Shown piece by piece: positions 54,268-64,000 of a DNA stretch of 64,000 nucleotides. Position 1 is the first letter of the stretch. Every line of letters begins with the position of its first letter. Under the pieces are notes generated by a model. That model made no database searches. It was given only the letters and a program-made list of their open reading frames with translations, and was not told where the DNA came from. Origin of the DNA: Phoma sp. XZ068. Its lineage: Eukaryota > Ascomycota > Dothideomycetes > Pleosporales > Didymellaceae. The DNA lies in contig RBKR01000002.1 in NCBI GenBank assembly GCA_004835665.1, positions 1,426,001 through 1,490,000 of the forward strand, given 5' to 3'. The position numbers and the translations under genes are program-made.

Positions 54268-57238
54268 GCGCATCACATGTCTATACTTTGTGGATTATTT
54301 TTTGGCCTGGTTCGGCGCTGGCCAGGCGTTCTGGCATCTTTGAGCGGCTTTTTCGCATTTTACTTCTATCTCTAACCACACTCTGGGTATCGGCGAGCGC
54401 TTCGCTGCTTGGGCGGGTCCCAGTGGTTTTTTGAACCCTGTCAAGGGCTGAGGGGTTTGTGTGTCATGTCCAGTGGAGTGGACGTTTTATCTATCTACTT
54501 CGGTAGTGACAGTGTATAGCTGCTCAGTAGAGCGAGTAGAGTGCAGCTATTGGTTAACGGCCGGTGAGCGTCATCTACGATATCCTAGACCTTCAAGTAG
54601 ATACTTGATTTAGAAATCTATCCAGGAGCTTTTCGCTTCTACCATTGTACGAGCGCACTAGATTTCACACCCTCCAGTGTTTTGTTACTGTCGTTGATCT
54701 GCTTCAGTTACGAGGCGGTGACAGGCGCGTTCCTCATGCACGACACCCTGCATTGACGTGTTGCCGAGATCCGAATCGGGCCTTTATGTCAGGGCCCATG
54801 CGGGTGTGATGCAATGATGGGACGATGAACTGTGCTGTGAGTAAAACACGCAGATCATCAATAAACATATTGCCAAGTATGTAAAGAGCGATTCGTTCTA
54901 CGCTACTCATACACGCTGGGTCGATGGGGTGTCGGCAGTGCGCGCATGCGCTGCTTGTGGTGATCGATGCGAACTCCGATGTTTCTCCTAACTATCTCCA
55001 GATTGCTCATGACAGTGCAGGTGTTGATGTACCTATTGCGCTTTGATATTAGCCGTAATTGTGAGATGCGGTCAGATTCCGTCAATACGGGCATACAAAG
55101 TTTGGAATCGATTGTGGTGAGGGGGACGGTACCCTATGGGGAAATGCAAATACTTGGATCAGCGTCTATCGAAGTTTGGTCGCAGTTTGGTCGCATTATA
55201 GAGATGTGGAGTCTCCGGAGCATCCTTCTTCCGACATACTTACTGCGAGGCATATATTCAAACATGGAATATTAAAGGAAACAAATAAGGCGACACAACC
55301 CATGAGACTTGAGTTATTAGCTCATGAATTAGCGGTGGAGTAGGTACTGCATAGAAAAAGCAAGCAGCTGGACCTTCAGGCGACCAGCACAGTGTCAGCC
55401 TCGAACGGACCTCATCATTCCATGTTGTTCTTGACATCAATGTACTCACTGAGCGCGGGTTTCCTGTTCGGATGTGACTTGCATGTCGATCATTCAGGGT
55501 TAATGTTCCTTTCGTCCTCGGGAAATTTGGAGGCCGACTCAAGAGGAAGGTCAGATGCCGATCTTCCTACCTCCACGTTGTCGTGCTTGCAGTTCGAGAA
55601 CAATACCAGGCATCAATTGGAGCCACATAGGCGCCCAGACCAGCATACGAGGAGTACGACAGCCGTTTCTATCCTTTGGTGCGTTCGTCTATCCGCGGAG
55701 GCAGCAAAATCCCAATGGAATGGACGATGCGACGGTTAACCTGCCCTCCGCAATGGGGCTGTGGAGAGGTCCCTGAGCTAGTGGATGAAGATGAAGATTG
55801 AGGCTGTAAGTTGCGACTCGAGTGGAGGTTTTGCGATAGCGCGCTTAGAGAGGAGAGGTCATGTGCCGAAGCTTGGTCAAACAATAGACCGACTTCATCC
55901 AATTGCCTGTTGCAATAGATGCGTCTGCGAACAGCTGCACCTACGAAAAGCGGGTTTGAATGCTTTCAGGACTCCCGCCCAGACGTTTCTAAGTAGGTCT
56001 AGATCCGGCTGTGTTGCCTTTATCTCTATGCAAGAAAGGCGACAAGAGCAGCTCTTGCTCACAGCGACAGCGGATACTGTCCGCGGAGCTTGTTTTGAGG
56101 CTCAACTCCAAAATCCACGCCTGGCCCGCCCAGCCCTCATACTGAGTCGCACGCCACCGTGCCCAGCTGCCACGAGGACGAATCTTCCGCCAAGTGGTGC
56201 ATGCGGTGATTAGAGGCTTCGCGCAGTCATCCGCCACGTGGATGATTTGCATCTAGCATGTGTAAGATTTGAACACAATCCCATGAATAAGGATATTTGT
56301 GCCTGTAGCAGGTGTGGCGCCGGATGAGCTGCCGTTCTAATGCACTCGTCCTGATCACCGGTTGGTGGCTGACATGCGTTTGTACGAAATTAATGGCTTC
56401 AACCGAGCGCTACTAAACCGTAGCCCGAGTAGTGCCCGCTCATGGGTGGCAGCAAAGTGAAGCTACACAACTACCGTCCAATTGCCTAGGCTGCAAGAGG
56501 TCAAGCTATGTGGACGAGGAGGAAGATCAAGCACGCTTGCATTTCAGATCTCCACCGAACACGTTTGGCATTTGCTGGGAGCATGGCGGTAAGAGGAGTC
56601 GAGGGTCACCGGAAGGTGAGCTGTACCATGTACAGTTGAGTGCGGAACTAGGACCGCGATGCTGCGTATCTTCGCCACGCTCCGATCACACGAATAACCT
56701 TATCAAAACGGCTTGGTTACTCAAAGCCTCGGCAGTTATATGCACGTTGTAAGAACGCGCTCATCAACTTCCCATGGCTTTTATGGACGTGCGCCAAAAG
56801 AAGCGCGCTAGAACAATTAAAGTTTGGCACTTCTGGGCATGGGGATTTTCATCTGAGATCCACTGCTGTTGCAAGCATTAGCCACCCACAATCAAAAGCC
56901 TCCTTAGCTTCAGCGCGCAGCACTAAAAGTGCAGATTTATAAGAATAACTCTGGGGCTCAGGGCGAGAACACAGAAAATTCGAAACCCAAAGCACGACAA
57001 GATCTCCCTAGCGGTCCTTCTTCGGTTGTTCCCCGCCTTCCGATTCGCACCGGTTGCAGCAGGTCCTATGACGACGTAGAAAGCTAATTTCTTCGTTACG
57101 GTCCCTCTCCGCTTCATGGCGAGCTTCCTCTCTACTCATATATGCCTTATTTCGCCGATTGAGAGCGAATTGCTATTGTTATAGGGCTGTTTCAGTAAAT
57201 CTCACCGATTGTGGATACCCTAAGCGAAGGATTCCGAT
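54268..57238. other. Intergenic, 3 kb, no gene seen
   Basis: No supported exon. Short frames around 55390-56250 and 56432-56752 have neither splice partners nor motifs. One contains a CxxC but no further zinc-cluster cysteines. The last bases before 57239 should be the promoter of the Zn2Cys6 factor. Confidence 0.45.
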
Positions 57239-59539
57239 ATGACAACCCCGAGGCGGAAAGCATGCGTCGAGTGTCGCCAACAAAAGGTACAGCCCCTCCT
57301 CGCCACATGCAATACAACACAACAATCAACGCGATTGCTGACTCTTCAGATTCGATGTGATGTTGAACAACACAAAGTACCACACGACCCATGTGGTCGA
57401 TGCAAGAAGATGGGCCTCGAATGTAGAATCTTGCCTACATCAACAAGGAATCTTCGACAAACTAAGGCTGAGATGCGGAGAGAGTTGGAGGAGCTGCGAT
57501 GGAACATGAGACACAACCAAGCACCAGGCTCTGCAACAGACTCTAACTACCCTCATTCGACTGCATCGCCCAACATGGACTTGGACCGCGATCTTTCAGG
57601 AACATACTCAGATCCCTCTGGCCGGACTGATGGTTCGCATTCAGTATCACCAGGCTTTGAGTCAAGGCCACCGACAAGAAAAGGCTCCGGCTCCAATGGC
57701 ACAATCCCACGTATGCTGGAGGGCTATGTTCTCGACCCCAAACGGATTGACGACTGCTTCATGCTGTATGGCATCCCATAAACCCTGGTCTCTTCTTTTC
57801 TGACATCACGCCTAGATTTTTCACGCGATATCATCCTCTTTTTCCCATTCTTGATCCATCGCTAGGACCTAATGACTACTTCGAATCGTCGCCATTCTTG
57901 TTCTGGACCATTATTGTAATAGGATCGCGAAGATATGCAGATGATCCAAACGTACTCGAAAGGTCGAGTCAACTCATCACGCCTCTAGCTTTTTCGTCAA
58001 TGGCACTGAGATCGTCCTCGATGCCGGTGATCCAAGGCCTTCTTCTGCTTTGTACATGGCGTTTGCCAACAAATTCAATGTACAAGGACATGACTTACCT
58101 GATGTGTGGATCCGCGGTCCATTTGGCTACCCAGATTGGTCTCCATATTTCGGGTGTCGGACAAGACTTTGTCAGAATGCCTGTCAAGAAAGACCAAGAG
58201 CAGAAGGTGTTTCGGGCCAGGTTATGGCTGTGCTGTGTCATTGTGTCCATCAGGTACGACGAAGACGAGGATAATAAAGAGCAAATGGCTAACGATCTCC
58301 AGGACGAGTTGCGCTGAGGGTATTCCGCCACTTGCAGAGTCGTTCTTTGATTGTGATGAACGAGACCGCGAGGATATGATCCCTTACCTCCCAGCCGATC
58401 TTCAATTCCTGCACAAAGTCTACATCATCTTATTGCGCGCCATCGTCGCAATGGGGAAAACCAACCTTCAATCGATCAAGTGCGACGTTCGAATCCTCCG
58501 ATCGCTCATCAGCATCTTTGACTCTCAGCTTCTTAGCCTGGCACCTACCGCTCCCAGCGACCTAGGTGAGTTTAACTTTCGATACTCGCGTGACACAACT
58601 GACCAACCAAGATACGCTCCAACTGAATTGTGCTCGCGTCCACGTGATGGCCTTTCACTTCTTCGCACATCCTATGAACCCTGATGCGGATGGCTTGTCT
58701 CGGTTCTACTCTCTTTGCGTCTCTACTATCAACACAGCCACCACGATGGCCCAGACAGTCAACCTTGCCTCAGTCGCGCAATCATTTGTCGATAGGACAA
58801 TCTGTCTCGCCGGTTTCTCAATTCTCAGACTCGTCCGAAGCCCTCTTGCTCAACATTTGGATCTTGCTTCTGGAGAAGCAGCATTCTTCCAAGCAGTGCA
58901 GTTTCTCAAGAGTGTCTCTTTGCAACCAGGAGATATCGGAATGCGCACCGCTTTGATTATGCATGATCTCTGGAACAGTAATAAGGTCTTCCGCAGAAAG
59001 GATGGTCGCGTCGAATCGCTCGGTCTGAGATTGAGAACCAGGCTAAGCATGAGTGTCAGCTACGATATGTTCTGGTACTGGAGGGAAGAATTCGGAAACA
59101 TGCCGAACCCATACAACGGAGACGAGCCTGTACATGCGTCGAATGAAGTAACGCAGCCTAGCACTCCTCGTAAGTAAAACTCTCAAGGCCCTTCCGTTCT
59201 CTTCTGACACAAAAACAAGCATACATCCAGAGTCAGGAACAAAAGTTCCCAATCACCAGTGCAGCATCGACAGTACCCACGGCACAGCAACCTCTTACCA
59301 AATTTGATCCAAGTCTGATCAACCCTCAACTGCAAATCGACCCTTCAGCAGGAATGAGCTTCGACACCTGGGATGGATCTGACTACAATGTACCACCGAT
59401 GTTGGATCAGTTTCCGGATTACGATTGGGCGGCTGGTTTCGAGTTTTCGAACAGCGAGTTTCCGAATGCTCCTCTAGGCCCGATAGGTGGACCTATGATG
59501 CCCCAGAATGTTGGAAACATGGGGTACACTTTCGGCTGA
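57239..59539 (+). CDS. Zn2Cys6 transcription factor with fungal TF domain
   Basis: A 680-residue regulator from six exons (57239-57286, 57350-57765, 57816-58253, 58303-58565, 58612-59169, 59220-59539; introns 63, 50, 49, 46 and 50 nt). The DNA-binding cluster is complete: Cys 9, 12, 19, 31, 34 and 41 (ACVECRQQK then IRCD ... CGRCKKMGLEC), with a short helix after it. The middle homology region follows (FFTRYHPLFPILDPS ... SPFLFWTIIVIGSRRY ... HLATQIGLH), as in Leu3/War1-like factors. The C-terminus is acidic and aromatic (FPDYDWAAGFEF), suitable for activation. Intron 1 lies inside the zinc cluster, between the second and third cysteine. It is 63 nt without a stop, so retained RNA would insert 21 residues there and probably abolish binding. 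The targets are unknown; a PEP-mutase-family enzyme gene lies 1.7 kb downstream. Confidence 0.87.
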
Positions 59540-61263
59540 AGGCATCAAACAGATGATTGAGGTCAATATCGACGCTCTAATCCAGCCACTCGCGCGAAAG
59601 CTCCAGTTTGAAAGAAGTGGATTGGGTCTCCCACCCAACTGAAAAGACTAGTCGACTGGATCGACAGGTTACACTCGCGCACTTCGTTGCGCCCCAAAGA
59701 TGCCGACAGGATAACCGATGCCCAGCGATGCGCACCAAATCCGAATGCAAGTGTTTTGCAAACGAGAGCAGATTCGACAGGACACCGCGAACGGAAGTGC
59801 TTCGACAGAGCATGAAGGATAGGTGCAACGAGGAAGACAAAACTTATCTTCAGGTTGGACAACCAAGGGACTATGTTCTTCTATTGGTATGACTGCCGTT
59901 ACCAAAATCCCGGATTAAGGATCACCTTGTGGTGTGGAAGATCATTGGCGAACGAGTCCAATTGCGGCAGATGGAGCGGCCGAGAAAGTCTTGCGTCCAT
60001 TGCCCTCTCTGGTCCACGACTCGGCCAAATCTCCATAGAAAGCTAGGTCAGTGTAAGTCGCAATGAAAGATTCTTTCACCACCTGGCGCTTCCCAATTGT
60101 TGTCCGGAAATAAAGACGCTGAACTTAGCTGCGAGGCTACGGTGCAGAGCTTCAGAGGTGATGCGGTGATTGAAATTAGTCAAGTTCAAAGGGTTGCCAG
60201 GTTTATAGATGAGTGAGGCCGAGTCCGCCGAGGACAGGGGATGGAGCGCACAACACGGCTGATCTAGGTCAAGGTAGGTGCGGAGTTCTCGGTCAAATGA
60301 ATGCTTTATGGCGACACAACGGTGAGTGCAGCAAGATTCATGAATGCACTTACTAACATGAAGTCAGCAGTCGCATTCGCTACCAGAAGCCCGGGACATG
60401 ATCGCACCGGTATGTGGTAACAGCATCCTTTCACTTGTCGTATCAGATTACGAGGTTAGTACGAGGTGTGCCAGTGTGTTCTCTTTTACAGCATTCAGGC
60501 CTCCAATGGGCATCTGCTTGTGGCATACTCGGCCCATTTTAGCTCGTGTCGACACAACAATATCACCACATGAAGGTATGCCATTATTCTAGCATTATTT
60601 GACATCCTACTAGTATACACTCTTACCAGATTTGCGGAACATTCACTCACTGTGCCGTAAGCTAGACATCATCCCACAAATAGTCCGAAACCCCACACAC
60701 GGCACGCCCTCCTAGACACCAATCCGGGCATCCCCGCCTCGTTATCGGCCAGGAATTGCGTATGCCCTTTTCCGTGCCAGCGTTGCTTTGTCTTCGAGCC
60801 ACTGACAGCTCAAGGCGGTGCGTCCATCGGTACAGGGCCCGGCGAACATCGGCGATGTGCACTACGTCACAGGCGTTGCGGGGTGCACTTCATGGCAACT
60901 ACGCACCAAAGCTCGTTCTAGATGAAAACTGATGACCCTTTTTTTCACAACAAACGTTTCACTGGCTTGCAAAACGGCTTTCGTTGCCGGTTGAAGTTGA
61001 GCAATCGATGACGACCTCCACATAACTAACGACTCGGCGCCGACCGAAATTATTATCCTGTCGAACCTTAACAGTGACATCCTGTCTAATTCAAGATTAG
61101 GATCCGGCTTAATAGCACCCTAGGTTCAAGTCACATACGTATCTATCGATTTTGCCCCGGCTACTCTGATCGAACGTCATTGCCTCTTAGTTGTGTTGAA
61201 CGACCGGCACCCTCAACATTTCAAGAAGCGACCACTACACATTTGAACAACAAGAGTTCCATA
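59540..61263. other. Intergenic, 1.7 kb, no gene seen
   Basis: The sequence between the Zn2Cys6 factor and the PEP-mutase-family gene, both plus strand, contains only short unsupported frames. It should include the promoter of the downstream gene. No repeat or RNA gene was noticed. Confidence 0.45.
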
Positions 61264-62272
61264 ATGGGATCCGCGGAAATCATCGACAAGACAAGCACAA
61301 TGTCTGCGGTTCAGAAGCTGAGGCAGATGTTGGCAGATCCGGACAAATTCATTGCATGTCCCGGAGTATACGATGGTTTCACAGCACGAATAGCGCTGCA
61401 AGAAGGTGTTGACTGTCTGTACATGGTACGTCGCAGTTGTTAATTGAGGGCTAAACCTCACGCAATTGAGTTATAGTACTAACGGTTGCATGCAGACTGG
61501 CGCAGGTACTACGATGAGCAGACTGGGCATGGCAGATATGGGTATTGCGACCATGAACGACATGCAAGCCAACGCCGAGATGATTGCCAACCTTGATCCC
61601 AGCGTACCTTTGATTGCAGATGCAGACACAGGCTACGGAGGTCCCATCATGGCTGGTCGAACAGTGGCACAGTACATCCGTTCTGGCGTTGCTGGTCTGC
61701 ACCTCGAGGATCAAGTCGTTAACAAGCGCTGCGGCCACCTCAAAGGCAAGCAGCTGGTCGATATCTCCGAATATGCCTCAAAGATCAAGGCTGCATCTAT
61801 GGCTCGCGAGAAGCACGGTGACATCGTCATCATCGCACGAACCGACGCTCTTCAAGGCTATGGCTATGATGAAGCTATCAAGCGCCTCCGAGCTGCAATT
61901 GCAGAAGGTGCTGATGCGTGTTTCCTGGAGGGTGTCACAACCCGCGAACAAGCCGAGCGAGCATGCAAAGAGCTCGCACCAACCCCGTGCTTGTTCAACA
62001 ACGTTCCCGGTGGTGTTTCGCCAGACTTTGGAGCGAAGGAATGCAAAGAGATCGGATATAAGCTTGCTATTTTCCCATGTCTGGCTTTCGAGATGGTATA
62101 CCCTGCTGTCAGGAAGGCGGTACAGCAGCTGAAGACTCTGGGCAATGTCGGGCCTGCAGAGGAGGGCGGAAGGAGATACGGACCGAAGGAGCTATTCCAG
62201 GTCTGCGGTCTCGACGAACTGGTAGAGTTCGACCAAGCAGCTGGTGGCACTTCGTACGCCAAAGGAGCATGA
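61264..62272 (+). CDS. Isocitrate lyase / PEP mutase family enzyme
   Basis: A 312-residue C-C or P-C bond-cleaving enzyme from two exons (61264-61425, 61496-62272; 70-nt intron GTACGT, TACTAAC branch, TGCAG). Motifs include PGVYDGFTARIALQEG, TGAGTTMSRLGMADMG, ADADTGYGG (metal-binding Asp 96 and 98), the catalytic loop KRCGHL (Cys 133) and LEDQVVNKRCG. The relatives include oxaloacetate hydrolase, 2,3-dimethylmalate lyase and carboxyphosphonoenolpyruvate mutase. The present motifs cannot separate them, so I give only the superfamily. In filamentous fungi such genes often serve organic acid metabolism. The start ATG 61264 gives MGSAEIIDK; a leader is not apparent, so the enzyme is probably cytosolic. 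Confidence 0.87.
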
Positions 62273-62705
62273 ACTGCGCTTGAAACGCATTGGGTTATCA
62301 TTGAGAGACTTTAGCGGGCGTTGATTGCATTTAGGATACCATAGCGCTTGCATGATACTTCTATTTTGGCGTACTATCTTTGCATTTTCGAGCAGTCATT
62401 CAACACTTTGGAGTAGGAGTTTCATGCTCGCTAACCTGTCGTCTGTACGCATGTGGATTTGTCAATAACGATTACAGCTCTGATCACCAAATCATAATTG
62501 ACGCTCTCCCACGTCTGTAAAGATGCCGTTCAGGAAGAGAGCTACAACTTCGGCTCACGCCAGCAATCATTGACAGGATGCGTCCACAATAGTAACGGGA
62601 AGAAAAGAAGTATAAACGAAGACAACGACTTAAACGCCCTTCGGATTGCTGCTGACCCTTGTACCATTATATGGTGACTCACATACAGGGACAGTACCAT
62701 CGCCC
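62273..62705. other. Convergent intergenic region
   Basis: About 430 bases between the 3' ends of the PEP-mutase-family gene (plus) and the HET gene (minus). It presumably contains both terminators. No exon is seen. Confidence 0.5.
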
Positions 62706-64000
62706 TCAGTATATGTTCATCGTCTTCCAGGCTGCTCCAACTTGAAGAGCTCTGCCATACATCCAGCGATCCACAAAACAAAGCCCTACCACGATGTGAC
62801 GGTCCAATGACTCCGTTCCTGATGGGCGCAACACAACAAGTGCCTTGCAGCCCGCAATCGCATAGACTTCATCATTAGCTCGCATATCGTGGGGACCCAT
62901 TCCTGGTATGCCCTGCGACGTGACAAAGAAGCTTGTCTTCTCGGCGTTCATTTGTAACTCCTTATAGTGATAACTGCCTCGAGCAGTTCCACCTGCCTTC
63001 CGGTCAACAGTAATATCGCGATGGTCACCTGTTCTGTTCCATGACGTCCACCACTCCCTGATTTCCTTGACTCGGACTGAGCTGAGTGGTCCCTTCTTTT
63101 TCGCCAACCAGTGTGTCTGTACGTTCCTATCCATGAAAGTGGCTCTCCAGAATGCATCGCCGTCAAATGGGAGCGTGCTACTCCGATACAAGGTGACCCA
63201 GTCATTGACGAGTTTTCGCAAATCCTCAGGCGTATGAGAAGTTGGAAGTCTTCGCACGGCACATGCCTGTACGCTGCCCACGCGTATTGCTTTGATGCTG
63301 AGTTCAGGGCTTCTGAGTTCGGGCCATTCGGTAACACGGTCATACTCTGTCTTTCCACATGCACTATAGAGCCCCCAACGGTGACCATCTTCCTCCTCGC
63401 TCGTACGAGGATTAGAAAGATCAATTGCCCAGGATGGAAGATTGTCGACAAGACTCTGTTTGCACCGCCGAGCCTTGTCGAGCTGGGTCAAGTCCGCACT
63501 CTCTAGATAGAGCAGATTAGAGCATTGAGAGAATAGCTCAGCGACCGTGGAGGGTGTCGGAAACAGCTTCGACTGCTCCTGCCATATCTTAGGCAGGAAG
63601 CCGAAGATACCAAACCAGTGATCACGAATTTCAGTTGCCTTCCGCCCTTGAGTAGCGGTGACCACCATCTGTAGAGGTACACCAAGACCTTCCTGGTCTG
63701 CTTCTGCAAGGATTTCCCTCTGCCCGTGTACAGCGCGACATTGCGTGTACGACGCCCCATACTCGTGATCGTCCCGATTTGAGGTCGTGGCTGGCTGCCC
63801 GTACCACTTACAGCAGATTGAGTTGTTGTGGTGCCACATAGACTCAACGCCATCTAGCAAGCGTGATAGCTTGAACGAGTATGGTGGAGCATGCACTGTT
63901 GGGTCCACACGAGGAAGCGAGGCTTCTTGGAGTGTCCATACTCGTGACCACCAGGGTCGGGTGATGAGCCATCGAATGCAGTCCATGACTGTGAGCCATG
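62706..64000 (-). CDS. HET-domain protein (5' end outside window)
   Basis: A heterokaryon-incompatibility-type protein, at least 426 residues, running into the right edge of the window. The visible start of the segment has the HET block MDCIRWLITRPWWSRVWTLQEA, whose WSRVWTLQEA part is a core HET motif. The frame is still open at base 64000, so the HET N-terminus lies outside. Downstream is a family-typical linker with FGIFGFLP and LPSWAIDLSNPRT, followed by a C-terminal EVYAIAGCKALVVLRPSG segment where substrates or partners may bind. HET proteins trigger cell death when incompatible hyphae fuse, but most such genes are untested. No intron is needed in the visible part. Whether the gene is intact cannot be told. 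Confidence 0.8.
   Translation of the reverse strand, partial: WLTVMDCIRWLITRPWWSRVWTLQEASLPRVDPTVHAPPYSFKLSRLLDGVESMWHHNNSICCKWYGQPATTSNRDDHEYGASYTQCRAVHGQREILAEADQEGLGVPLQMVVTATQGRKATEIRDHWFGIFGFLPKIWQEQSKLFPTPSTVAELFSQCSNLLYLESADLTQLDKARRCKQSLVDNLPSWAIDLSNPRTSEEEDGHRWGLYSACGKTEYDRVTEWPELRSPELSIKAIRVGSVQACAVRRLPTSHTPEDLRKLVNDWVTLYRSSTLPFDGDAFWRATFMDRNVQTHWLAKKKGPLSSVRVKEIREWWTSWNRTGDHRDITVDRKAGGTARGSYHYKELQMNAEKTSFFVTSQGIPGMGPHDMRANDEVYAIAGCKALVVLRPSGTESLDRHIVVGLCFVDRWMYGRALQVGAAWKTMNIY

Noticed and set aside
58106..58684. A 192-residue plus-strand frame over the Zn2Cys6 factor
   Set aside because: Its first part is a shadow frame of exon 3; only the part over exon 4 coincides with the real frame, and its end enters intron and off-frame sequence.
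1..64000. tRNA, 5S rRNA, CRISPR arrays and bacterial-type operons
   Set aside because: I read for B-box-like words and repeated spacers and found none that fold or repeat convincingly; the gene structure is fungal. A covariance-model scan for RNA genes would be decisive and was not possible here.

Overview
The window is eukaryotic, filamentous-fungal DNA (Pezizomycotina, most likely a Dothideomycete). Short GT-AG introns of about 46-96 nt occur throughout, many with CTRAC or TACTAAC-like branch sites. Typical fungal families are present: a fungal-type hybrid histidine kinase, a Zn2Cys6 regulator with a fungal transcription-factor domain, a HET-domain protein, DUF7730/2EXR-like proteins and an Atg22-type permease. 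The class-level placement is inference, and no species is claimed. Exon models were built by hand. Each multi-exon model given with a protein length restores one open frame; the gene at 4.1-5.7 kb is only partly resolved.

Layout. 0-5.7 kb: the 3' end of an unknown gene, a USE1-type SNARE, an Smr-domain protein with a CaaX-like end, and an unrecognised gene. 7.7-15 kb: a secreted GH31 alpha-glucosidase with seven exons, then a 1,247-residue hybrid histidine kinase. 15.7-19.2 kb: a same-strand tandem array of small secreted cysteine-rich proteins, four intact and one broken. They share one phase-0 intron at the same place and a ten-cysteine framework. I do not recognise this family, and it is the most interesting system in the window. 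20-21 kb: mitochondrial ribosomal protein uL15m. 21-27.4 kb: more than 6 kb without a credible gene, ending at a Clg1/Pho80-like cyclin.

31.5-41.6 kb: two DUF7730-like paralogs in tandem, a SET/MYND protein divergent from an Atg22-like vacuolar permease, the spliceosomal protein MFAP1, a third DUF7730-like copy with an in-frame stop, and a small possibly mitochondrial protein. 42-50.5 kb is mostly housekeeping: gamma-tubulin with an 8-nt first exon, a PGC1-like glycerophosphodiesterase, epsilon-COP with a probable GC-AG intron, and an SAM methyltransferase divergent from spermidine synthase. 52-64 kb: NAD kinase, a Zn2Cys6 factor, an isocitrate-lyase/PEP-mutase family enzyme and a HET protein cut by the window edge.

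The genes do not form one pathway. The local units that look meaningful are the cysteine-rich array, the DUF7730 paralogs, the divergent methyltransferase/spermidine synthase pair, and possibly the Zn2Cys6 factor next to the PEP-mutase-family enzyme. All promoter and function statements are inference from sequence.
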